DNA from: Neelides folsomi
Lineage: Eukaryota; Arthropoda; Collembola; Neelipleona; Neelidae
Assembly: GCA_034687125.1 (NCBI GenBank)
Contig: JAQGBZ010000054.1
Coordinates: 62,001-126,000 of the forward strand
DNA: 64,000 nt
Reading direction: 5' to 3'
Below, piece by piece: positions 49,063-61,090 of the stretch. Both the position numbers and the translations under genes were made by a program. The stretch's first letter is position 1. Every line of letters starts with the position of its first letter. The notes beneath the pieces are model-generated. The model saw only the letters and a program-made list of their open reading frames with translations, was not told the origin of the DNA and made no database searches.

Positions 49063-52000
49063 GTAAGATCAATTTCAAATTCTTGAACAAAATCTCATTA
49101 GAACCAACATTGTCAATTTCGTTTGAATTACGATCGTTTCTCATATTTGCATATTTTGTAATAGCTATACAATACAAACTGTATTGTGTATTTATAGAAA
49201 GACATATTACAAAATTATATTGTGTAGCCAAGTCTAACATTAACATTAAGTCAGAGTTAGAGATTGTAAAATATGTTAAATTTAACTGGCATTAAATTGT
49301 CATTACATAGGTCTCAGTTTGTCAGACAGTTATTTTAACTTATTATTTAATTAAATAGAGAGTTGAGAGATTTGATTCGTCATTTGGTAAAGTTTTCTAA
49401 AATTATAACTAAGTATTCATTCTATAACGTTAACTTTCTTATATTACATAATTTTCTATTATACTAGGATGACATCTTAAAGATTGTATTAACAGTAAAT
49501 GATGTTAAAGTTGAATTGAACTTTTGATAATTTGTCAATTGTTAAACATGAAGAATTTTGAATGGGTTTCATTTCCACATGGTGTATTGGTGCATATAAC
49601 TATTAAAGTGTCATCATTCTATTTGTATTAATTAACATTTATTTAATATGTTGAATTTTAAGAATCAGATCATTGATATTAACTATCTTTTTATATTCTT
49701 CAAGTTGTAAATAGTTTAAGGTGTTTACAAAATTTATATTTCTTTTATTTGTTCCGACGAATGAATTAATAAGGCCGTGGTGTGCCAATTACTCTGCACA
49801 TGCCATTAACTTCTTTGCCTTCCTGATTCTTCATCCTTATTTTCTTCTATGTGTTTTACTAAATGTCATAATAATTTTACACTTAACACGGTTTTAATCT
49901 GTTTTGAACAAACATAAATTAATTTTTAAATACTCCTGAAGAGATTAAGACCCTTCCTGGTTCTAATTACATTTACCATCTTATATCATAAAAAAATATT
50001 TGATGTCGATCATGAGGATCATGCCTTACCTATGCTCTATACTATAAAACTATAAACACGTTTTAATAACATTCATAATGAATAAGTATTTAGGAATTTA
50101 ATAACTTTTATCCAAATGTAAAATATCCTCACTTGTCGAGCATTAAATTAAGTCTCATCATTAAGGTTTTACGAGAATAGAAAAACGAGTTTCTCTCTTG
50201 ACATGGTTATATTGTAATTATGGTTTTGAGTGCATAGTTAGCGGTAATTGATTGAGGATTATGATGAATGAGAGTCATCCATTGTCATATGAGTCGGTGA
50301 GGAAAAGAAGATTTGAAGGTAGGTCAACCTTCGTTATTGAAGGAGCTGAAGGACTGACGGAGGTGTGCGAGGAATTGTCGCAGGGGCACCCCATTGGACT
50401 CCTAGAAAGGATTAAGGGAAGGAAATTGAGAAGACAAAGTGGATAAAGGAATGACATGTTGTTTGTTCTTGAGATTATTCTGGATTACCCAAACCGCACC
50501 ACCTTATTTCACTTACGCGACCCTTCGTCCATATTTGGGGGAAATGGACTGAAAGTCAAAAGCTCAGTTGGGAGCCATCCTTACCGAATTTCGGAAATGT
50601 CTCTTGTCCTACAAGACACTTCCTTAACACTTATTTTCACTCTAAAGTACTGTGTATCAAGTGGGATCCTTTAAACAAACAATGATGTCTTACTTATTTA
50701 GCCAACTTCAACTCCTATTCTATGAGTTTTATGAGACGTCTGTGTACATCTAACTGTATGGCTGCTTGTTCAGTTAAAAGAAAGTACTATTAATTTATTT
50801 TTACATTTGTACTCAAACTTGAGACAATTCTCAGACAATATTTTTTCTATTTTTATAAACTTGTTTCGATCAATAGCGTCTTAGAAAATGTAAATAAATA
50901 AGTGTTTGAAGATATCTTACAAAAATATAATGGAACATGCCACTTGTAGTTTTTAAAGTTTTGAGGTGTGACGCAAGTCATTATAAAAAATGACAACAAA
51001 CTGCGTAGAATTTTGGATGTTTTATTATTTTTAAATCCATCGACACGTCATGCGGGTTTGATAGGCGTCTTCAAAAGTCACTACGTAATAAAATATGTTT
51101 CTTTAGAAAGAAAAGAGTTTAATGGGAAACGGTAAAGTTTAGAAATTGAATTTCTTTTTCAAGTAAACAAAGGGTGATTGGTTTGGGAGTCGGATATGCT
51201 TTTCCCTTTTCAATGTTTTTGATTACAAACGCTTGCCATAACCTTCTCAATTCTTTTCATATTACCTTTTGACCTAATAAATAGCTATCATTGTTTTGTA
51301 TTGCTTTTACTCCTATATACTATTTAATACAGAGCTCGTTTATTAATTTGCAAAGTTTTATTGTTCGAGTCACTCTATTTATAAAGTTATTCTAGGGGAT
51401 AATAATCACACTATTTGGCTCATAGTTCACTTTCAATCTTCTTTTGATTATTTGACATTCTCAAGTTCAAAAGGCATTTAATGCATTGTTAGCGACAAAA
51501 ATTAAAACCGAGATTTATTTCATTCCCAAGTATTCTTTGATATATTCATTATAAAATTTATTCATTTGTAAAATAGTATTTGATTGGTTTAGAATACAAT
51601 ATAACTTGAATGACTGATTCGAACTTCTCATTTAATATTGATAGAATTTTCTCAGTTGAGGTGATAAATGTATTTGATACTCTTTTTGTTGATAAAGAGG
51701 ACATTGAGGAAATGTGTAGTTAGAAAGAGTGGAAGTTGGACATTGGCGACATTGGTTTAACAGAGTGAAAAGAACATCGCTGACGATAAGACATTTGGGA
51801 ATAAATGAGAAAGCGGGTCAAAAGGTCCGCTCCTTTTCATTCCACCCAGAGCTTCTCTCCGAAGCATTACTATTACAATAGATATAATAGATTTTGCTTG
51901 ATGTCTAACTATGGATATACTTTATTCTGAAGTACACATGTAGGTTTGTACAAATATATGCCTAGTATATTTGTATTATTAAAAGTTCATATATCGTATC

Positions 52001-55000
52001 GATACTCTTCTGTCTGAGCATAATCTTCTCCCACTTTCCTGTATAATTTGAGATGGTCACAATATTCCTGATGATATCTCTCCTTTCCCCCATTCATCTC
52101 AAATTGGTGTGGAAATTGAAATCGACCCTTTTTGTATCCCTTCCTTGAGTCTCCTTCGTCGGGAGTTGATGACACAGTGGCGAGCAGATATTAAATCAAT
52201 AGTGTCCACTTTGTCGGGAGCGAAGGGAGTAATTTCCAACCCTCATTTATCACCATCATGAGAAGAACTTTTGACCAGGCGTCGGAGTCTTTCATATCAT
52301 CACTGTCTTTGTCTTTAGCTCCTTGGAATAATAAGGAGAATGAGAGCTGAGAACAGACGAGATATATTAAGTAGTTACTTATTGAGTGGACGACTTTCCT
52401 TGTGTGGGAGATGGAAGGGGCAGTAAACCTTGGAGAATCTTTCGTGTGAAAGAGGATCTCCGTAATTCGTCTCACGGAGACGCGAGTGTCGTCCGAGTAA
52501 TGTGTTGGGAGTAATGGGATGTGGATGTCTGGGCCTTTGCACGTGAGGAGGATTCGTCGGGCGTGGTGCGAGCCTTTAAGGACTTCCTGGACCCCCTGCG
52601 TCCTCTTCATGAAGAAAAACAGAGGGGCACAGGGGCTCATTGTCCCACACATATGGATCCTATACACTCCCAATGTTCTTCTCTGGCCCTTTGACCATCT
52701 TCATCTCTGGACTATTATAAGTGATCTTCTTGTTTTTCCCTGCCTCACATTTCTTTCTTGGAAAAGAGCAAGAGATCTTTTGGAGATGAGGCCGAAAGTT
52801 CGTCCTAACGAAGAGGAACTTCATCTTCCCTTCTCAAATTATCATTTTTAAACTCCAACAACATGTGTCAACTGACATGGGCCAAAGAGCATAAAATCTC
52901 GTTGGGCGAAGGGAAATCCATTAAAATGGCATTGGGGACCTTCAGCTCCTCTTTCTTTCAAAATTTAACTTCCATTCTTCTGCAAACTCCTCTTCAAATG
53001 TTGGGTTTAAACGTTAAACCCCCATGGTATACTTACACATATCTTAAGTCAGTCACAGTCACTTGGTATACTCGTATCAAAATTATATTAAAATTAATAT
53101 CGAAATTATAAGTATAGTAAAGGTTTCCGATTAAGAAATTAATAAAAGTAGTTATAATGACTATAATGGTATTTGGGCATGAGAAGAATGAAACGTATGT
53201 GCGAGGTTAGGATTGACATTGTAGTCGAACCCCTCAGTTGGACACCATGAAATTTCCATAAAGGTCAACCTCGACCCACATTATAGCATGTATTATTTGA
53301 TTGTGTGTGATTTGGGGGAGTCTTCGGAGACCCTTGATGGAGAATAGACTACTGTCAGTTGGAAGAACCATTTATTTCATTAAGACCCGTGTAATCCAAT
53401 GTGCGAGGGACAAAGAGGGGAGGTGGAAACAATAGGCAGAACATCCGCAGCCTCAAACTCCTCTACCTCACAGAGAGAATCAATGGGAAATTGGGGTTCA
53501 AGTAGCTAAAGTATATTCCAAATTTAAAACTAAGCAATAGAATCTTGAAGGAATCCCTGCAGGGAGAGTCTCTGAGACGTTTACACACGTAAATGACTTT
53601 ATTCACAAATTCCCTTCTCGGGTTGTTCATGAGGTGTGAACAACTTTCATTTTTTAAATCTCTCCAAATTAATTCTGCTCATGTGCTCGGAATTGAATGG
53701 GATCTTCTTTTAATTGAAATATTCCTTGTTATATATGGAATTATAAGTGAATGAAAGAAGCATGGCATCTCATTGATCTCATAGTACGTGTTAAGCAGAA
53801 GCAGATGCGTGTAAGTTTTCATTACTTACAGAGAGATTTGCAGATCCTTCGTATCTATTTGATGCTGCTGCGTGTGATGTTGATTATTTACTGCTATATT
53901 CGCCGCTTACATCGAATGTGTAATATAAATAAACATATCACATCTTCAATTTCATTTGGATTGCTCATGTAGGGTGTCTATTGAGAGGAAAAGGGATGAG
54001 CTGCTGACAGAAAGGATCCTCTCATAAATTCTAACCCTTTAACCCTTGTTACAATTGATAGAGATCCTTCCCCTAAAATCGTCCTTCCTTCCCTTCAAAA
54101 CACGTTTTTAATTCTTTCCCCCCTTTCATTCACCATTATTATTAAGGACAACTGGGGTTTATAAACGTTGTTATATTATGATTTATCCAGGCCGAAGGTT
54201 TGATATTGGTGATAAGGATGGCTACTTTTTGCGAATTGGTAATTGTAATTGTAATTTGAATATGATCTTATTAATTCTTTACAATTTTACCAATATCAGA
54301 TCAAATTATTGGTTAGGGAAGTATAGCTAAATAGTATCCTTATAAACATATAGGATACTTAATATACTGCCCAATAAGTCCATTCATTTGAGTGTTTGTC
54401 CCTCTTAATCCTTCTAATGATAAAAACTTATTACTGCTCTTTGTTCAATTAAATCAAAATCATAATTATCCATTTTAACTTTATTAAATGCGTCTTAAAG
54501 ATAAACTAATTATTAAATTATATAGATGAACTGTCTCACCAATTAGCATTTTCATATACAATATACATAGATGAATGAACTTTTTGGGCAGTATATTATG
54601 GTATACCATGGTATGGTATTGCATATCATTCATGCATTTAGTACAATGTATCTGTATATGAAAGTTTTTTTATGTTAGTGTCATTTATGATTCTGTTTTG
54701 GATATATGGATATAGAGAAAGGTTGAAGATTTGGTTTTCAAAATCAGGTCCAGATTGATAAAATGATAAAAGGAATAAGATCACAAAAGGAGTTGCATAA
54801 GGAGGGTGAGAATTGAGTTTCCTTTTGTTGACCCCAGCCGTTTGCCCTTTGATTTGCATTGGTCAGGGGAATAGAGAGTATTGAATACTTTTGCTTTCGA
54901 CCTTTTATGGACTCGACGCCGTGCAACAACGAGATTGGAGATAAATCCTTTGTCAAAGAAATTTAAGGGTGTTGGGGACTTTTCTACATTTTAGCTCCAC

Positions 55001-58000
55001 TAGCAATTTTGATACTTTCAGAATATATCTTTGCAAATGTTCATTTATTCTACTGAATACGTAACTGAATCAAGTAAATAACTAACATGAGTTGTCAGAT
55101 ACTGAATTTTAAATATTTTCCTAGTTTGTTTTTAATTATGTGAATCTATCATTTTTTGTATCCAGTCAATTATGGGTCTAAAATGTCTTTTATAAAAGAT
55201 GTTTTATGTATAAACTGTAACATATAACTGAATGAGGAATGAGGAAAGAAGAAGCTGATATTGAGTTTTTTAAATCCGTTGTTGTGTATTGTGGATATAT
55301 TGAGTTTGAGGGTGAGTTTGAGCTTTTGGTGTGGAAAAAAGGGAAACGGTGAAACGGACACATCACATAAGTGTCTAATAGTCGCTGAGAGAGTCCTGTA
55401 TTTGATGTGGATCTCTTGATCTTCGTCTCATGAAGACATCCATGGGACTCGGTCCCTTTTCCCTCCATTTCATTCCTTGTCCCATTCGGGGAGAGAAGAA
55501 AGAAACTCACTTTTTTCCACTTCTACGGATATAAAAGAGAAAAGAGAAGTCGATTTGGAAGCCTTCATTCTTCCCTTCCCTCAATCTCCTCTCAATCCCA
55601 TCTCTTTACATGGAGAACATTCGCGTCTCTCTCAAACCTTTTCATCTCCCCACTTCTCCCATTTGCCTCGGCGAGTCCTCCGGTCCTCCAAATATCATAC
55701 AAACTCCTGATAGGTTCCTTTGGGAGAATTCACTATTTTCCTTTCATCTTTTAATTTTGAGCTCAACATTTCATTCATCATACCATACATTCACATATAA
55801 AAATATACATTTACTGATAATAATAACTACCAATAGGTATCATGATTTTATATCGTGTTTAAATAATATTATAAATTTTATAGTAATTCATTCTATTTAA
55901 ATTTTATTAAATTTAAGCCATCACATCATAATAATATTAAATAAAATATATTTATTGTAGCAACTTTTTGGGACTTTATATTTATTCGCTTGTGTAATAT
56001 AAATGGAAGGTATTTAATAAAGCTAATTGTTTCTTGTATATGATATGAGAATCGCGTCAAGTTGTGTGGGAACTGAGAAAATAAGCTCGTGAACTTTGTT
56101 TGTGCAAAGTTTAAAAGTTAAAAGTTCGGATCGGCGGAAATTCATAATTGATGAGGATGTGGCCGAGCATTACCATAATGTTTATCATTGAACAATTTTC
56201 GGTCGAGTGGCTGAGGAAGGAAGATGAGAGGAGAGGGAGAAATTAATTAAGCATATCAAGTGTAAATGTTGGTTAGGAGAGTCACAATGCGTATGTGGGT
56301 AAAATATGTTCCGGAGATCCCCTGGGAGGGAACAATGGGTAAGTGAGAGATGAGCTCACTCCGCCCTCACTGCTCCCGAGATCCCTTCTCTCGGGAGTTC
56401 ATCCTCTGGCCCGGGACACGGGAGTTTGAACGGAGTGTAAGAGAATGGTCCTTTGAAAATTTGATATTCTCATCAGACTAAAAAGGCCGCGGGAGCCGAG
56501 AGGATGGTAATTGAATTCATTCATCTGTTTACTCTCTTTTTCAAAGGGAGGGTTCCATCTTCATCCATTATTTTATAATTTCAACAATCCTTTGCGCGAG
56601 AGGCATCCGAACAATCCTCATTAATAAACCATTTTGCCGCTTTCTATCAGTGTAATACTGACATTGAGTATATCAATTGTCTTTTACTCAATTTATAAAT
56701 GTAATAGTTTTTAAAATGAAGAATTAATACTTATTGTAGCACTTTAATGCTCACAGATACATTTTAAGAAGTTTTACCGTTCAATTTTAATATGTTCCAA
56801 AGTGAGGGATTTAGAATGGAGGGATTTTAAAATTGAAGAAACTTTTTGAATTAGCACGGTAGGTAATGGAAATAGTTTTTGGATAGGTATTCTTGAGTAC
56901 TATATGGAGAGATTTTAATGAGGGGAGTTTCCTCGTGCCGTGTGTGGAGGATTGTACTCGTCTCTCAAAGACTCTCATTAAAGTTTCGGAAGCCGCTGCG
57001 CCTATCCTTTTTAACGAGTCTATGAAGGGTGCAATGAGAAAACACCGTCGTGCAATAAGGGGCTTAATAGGAATATTCTCCACTTGTTCCGTCCGAGATT
57101 AAATGAGCGAGGTAGTTGAGAATTATAGAAAGTATTAGAAATTGTAATATAATGGAAGATATACACTTCTTCATGATAATGATGTCTTTCCCTGAATATG
57201 AATTGGGAGAGTTTGGAGTCGGGTGAGCTCCCGCTGTGTCACAATTCCGCCTTCCTGATGAGATCCCCAATTCCTCTCTTCACCGCTCTTCGCAAGTTCT
57301 CATAGGGCTCAAATCTCCATTTTCTCCTCCTTCCACCAACTCGGCGATGACATTATGACAATCTGGCTCGCGCCCGTCTTAATTAGACCCGGTGATAATT
57401 AGGAAAAGGGGAGGGAAGTCATCACATCATCACCATCCTCTTTCTCTCTCTCGCCTTCATTTTAATTAAATCCGGACAAAAACGGAGTAAGTTCTATAAA
57501 GGAAGACTAAAATTCTGTGTACTCTTTCTCTCCGCTCTCGCTCTGACTGAATGAGTAGAAAAGTATTCATATAATTTTCCGCTCTCGCTCTCCTACTTTT
57601 ATGGATTCTCTCTTTTATGCCCAACTTGTGTAGTGGAAATTGATGTGGGAGTTTTGTGATCTCCGATCCTGTAAGGATTCTATTGTCGGGACGGGAGGGC
57701 GATGAAAGTTATTATTAATTCGTCAGTCAGTCGCGAACAGACACTTTATAGATAAATGAGTTTTCCTTTGGCCTGACTTGCCCTGATCCAACAACTACCA
57801 AGTGGTAGTTGGTATTTCCAACTTGATTTCCAACTTTACTTCTCTCATCCACTTTATCTTGTGAATTTGGTCTGATCGGATGATGATAAAAAAATGATGT
57901 TTTACTTTATTCCTTATTCCAACGTCATGATGGTGCTAAATATAATTTTGTGAGAAATAACTTGAGGAATTGAGAGGGTGAAAGCATTATTATGTTAACG

Positions 58001-61000
58001 TATAAAATATAATTTGAAGGCTGAAGGGTCGTAAGGAAGGAGAGCGAACAAGGTAATGATAGTTTCTACATGATAATATATCATCGGCACAGATTGAAAG
58101 GAGCCAAGGGAGTCAGAGAGAGCAACACGTGCGTTGGACATCTTTATGGATGCGACCCTCGGCCCATCATCATCATCATATTCATTCTCCCTCTGTGCTA
58201 CGCTCTCCCTCCATTCCTTCGTATGCTTCCTAGCTTTCAAGGGAATTGAGAGGGCAAAACGAATGTACAACTAATTGAATAAGAATATCCCTCCGCCTCT
58301 AATTGAATCTTTTTCTCCAACCCATTTCCTCTTCTTTCACTTATTTCCTCCTATCTGGCAAAGTCTGTTGGAACCCTTTGGGGATCTTTATGATTTCCTA
58401 CTTTATGATTATCCTCCACCTTTCAATTCACGTCAAACCCACGTTCACAAACTTTCAAACTTCATTTTTCCTTTTAGAAGCTTTTACTATCTAATGGTAA
58501 GGTCAAATAATTATATAGGTAAAGTAAAGAGGAGGAATTTATTTGCAAGACATTAAACATAATAAATGTAAAAAGGATGATTTTTATATAATAATGGAAT
58601 TTGAAATATAATCGAGTGCAGAAGTTTTGAGTTAATGGATGAGAGTGAGAGAAAACGGCGGGAGATATGATATGACAAGTCTTTTCCCTCCGACCCCAAC
58701 CTATGTAGTTGTCCAATATAGGAAGAAACCTTGTTGTCTGACACAATCTGTTCCCGAAAACATTATTTATGACCTCATCTCTCCAGACCCATCCCGCTAT
58801 CCCCTCCCGATAAATGCCCACTTATGAACACTCAGGCTCTAATGGAACAGTTTTCATGCTCTCCTGATTCGCGTATTAGAAAGCTCAAATATCACATTTA
58901 TCATATCTGTTTCGTTAATATGAAGCGCCTGTTGGAAACCTCTGGCCTCGACTTCCCCATCATTTTCCATATAATTCCTGGGTGATCTGGAATTAATGAG
59001 GTGGATTAATCCCAATTTAATGCCATATGCGACGAATACCTGACTTTTTCCACTTGACTTCTCTGCACTAATAAGAAACTCCCAAGTAACATACATACTC
59101 CCTCGCCCAGTTAGAGAATAGATAAATTTGGTTTGGGCTTGCATTTCTTTTCTCAAAGATTGTCTATTCTCTAACTGGGTGAGGGAGTAATATACAATAA
59201 ATATTTGATGCGTGTGGGACGAAGATTGTGCGTTATTTGTGAAGTGACTTAAATATTTCTATGCATTGACACATTACTTAAGAGATGCGTGGATCTGTAT
59301 TTTATTGGGGAATTGATATGCAGAGTGGAAGAAATTGAGAAGGAGTGATATGTAAAACCTGATAAAGATAAATGCAAAGATCGGGAGTTTATTATCATAA
59401 TAGGAGTATTTATGCCAAACCAGACTCCTGATTTACTCTGTGGAGACATATGGTGAATCCTTATCAGATTATTAGCCTCGTATTATTATGGAAACTTTAA
59501 ATTCGAAGAGATAAAGTGAAATGCAGGATGAATGAATGCAGACTCATGGAGGCCTTTTTGACTCATGGCATTCTTGAGCTTTGGTAAATAGCATGATTAT
59601 GATGTGACTTGTATGGCCATTCTCTGTGAAATCTCAATTACGCACATCTTTCCACTCACCATGTGAGAAAGTTCTTATGTTTTCATGCCCTATTCTCTTT
59701 ATGTCTTTAAATGACATGGAGTGTATTTAAAAGGCGATCCAAGGGTCTTAGACATGTTTTGATTCTCCTCATAAAATTTGATAAGAACAGAAAGTGAAAC
59801 TTTCCACGGTCATTTGATAAATTTTGACACACATAGGTAGTCTTAATTTGAATAAGAATTTGTTCTTATGAATAATAAGAATTGGGCTTTATTTAAAGAA
59901 TACATACAATTCGGTATACAGTAGTTTACTCTTGTACACTTGTATGTACACTTATATATAATAGTTTACTATTATTTAGTACTATTCTTACTGGAATGTT
60001 TGTCTTGTAAAGATCATTTTGTCATAAGTTTCATAAAGTAGTGTTAGTATGACACAGAGAGAAAGAACCAAATGACTCCAGAGGATGAAATTGCAAAGAT
60101 AAAGCTTGAAAGTGAATCTGGTAGCGATAATAATAGTGGGAAGGGTTCAAAAGATCAACCGCGCTAGAACGCGAAGTTCAGTTGTAGAGAGATAAAGGAA
60201 ATGTGTGATCTCTTAAAAAGCTGAGTTGGTCATAAATAGGAAAGGGAGCGGATGAGCCTCGTTGTGTGGTGGGCGTAGATAAAGGGCCAATTGACTCATT
60301 GTCATCCGAGACGGGATGTACGGATGACTCTTTAATGGGCGAAGAGGTGAACTTTGACACGAAGAGCCAGGAGGAGGAAGGATGGGAGCTTAATAGGGCC
60401 TGTAATGAGATTTCGGATCCCAGGACTCTTCCACTATTTAGAAGGAGTTATTAGAAAAAAGGAAAAAAGCAAAGCGTGAAATGTGAGAGTGTTATGATAA
60501 GAGGCGAAGTGTGGGCCCGCCGTGTTTCCTGCCTCTCCTTCTTTATGAAGATGCGCATCGTGTCTCGTCGGGCACGTTTCCATTTGGGATGACAACTCAA
60601 CCCGCAAGGCGGCTATCTCCAACAACCCGTGTGTAATAATTCCCACACCCAAATTCCCTTCATCCGATTTATTTCAAATCCCCGCATTTATTGTAACATT
60701 CAAACCATTTACAATAAACCAAACTATTTTACCAAACTATAAACTTTTACCAATAGTGAACTGATATTGTGTTCTCTAGCTATTGATATTACTATGTAAT
60801 ACAAGACATACTTTTAACTACATTTTAAACTATGATCATAATTAGATAATGATAAATGATGAGTGAGAAAGTTGAGATTGCATAAAATAGAATTGCACGT
60901 GGTGAAAAGAGTGGAATTGACAATTTTGTCCATTTGAGATGAAACGGCTATCTTTTAATGAGATTGTTAGTCGTAAAACGAAGGCCTCATTACTTTAATA

Positions 61001-61049
61001 TGACTTCGAGTTTCTGAAGTTTCATTTGGTCTTTGTTCTTTTTTTCCAG
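49063..61049. other. Gene desert, no gene firmly recognised
   Basis: About 12 kb. Composition alternates between AT-rich and less AT-rich blocks. Open frames of up to 160 codons occur (52191-52673 minus is the longest) with no family match I can name. It contains a (CAT)5 run at 58165-58179, the hairpin at 59096-59189, and a 32-codon coding-like frame at 60072-60167 (plus). If the candidate exons at 49.0 and 61.05 kb are real, this is their intron. Confidence 0.4.
59096..59189. repeat. Hairpin with 25-bp arms
   Basis: The arm at 59096-59120 (TACTCCCTCGCCCAGTTAGA...) pairs with 59165-59189 at 24 of 25 positions across a 44-base loop. The size and stability are compatible with a small-RNA precursor or a short MITE. 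I recognise no known microRNA seed in it. Confidence 0.85.
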
Positions 61050-61090
61050 CTGCTGAACCAGAAGATCTCAGGCCGCTGCCGACAAATCAG
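61050..61090 (+). other. Candidate 41-base exon
   Basis: A strong acceptor (TTTTTTTCCAG) and a good donor (CAATC-type AATCAG|GTACAT) enclose 41 bases that are more GC-rich than the flanks. Read with two bases completing an incoming codon, it gives AEPEDLRPLPTNQ without a stop and leaves phase 0. The exon at 49020-49062 ends with one base of a codon, so the two are phase-compatible (joint codon CCT, Pro). No protein family is recognised. Confidence 0.3.

Noticed and set aside
50252-50446. 64-codon plus-strand frame (MRIMMNESHPLSYESV...)
   Set aside because: Coding-like in places, but no splice context, no family, and surrounded by unsupported frames.
53751-53972. 73-codon frame containing an apparent 35-base intron (GTAAGT...TTGCAG)
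   Set aside because: The intron would be shorter than any other in the window, and the product has no recognisable features. Also examined as a microRNA hairpin, but the arms do not pair well.
60890-60915. AATTGCAC string resembling the start of miR-92
   Set aside because: The match stops after eight bases and no hairpin surrounds it.
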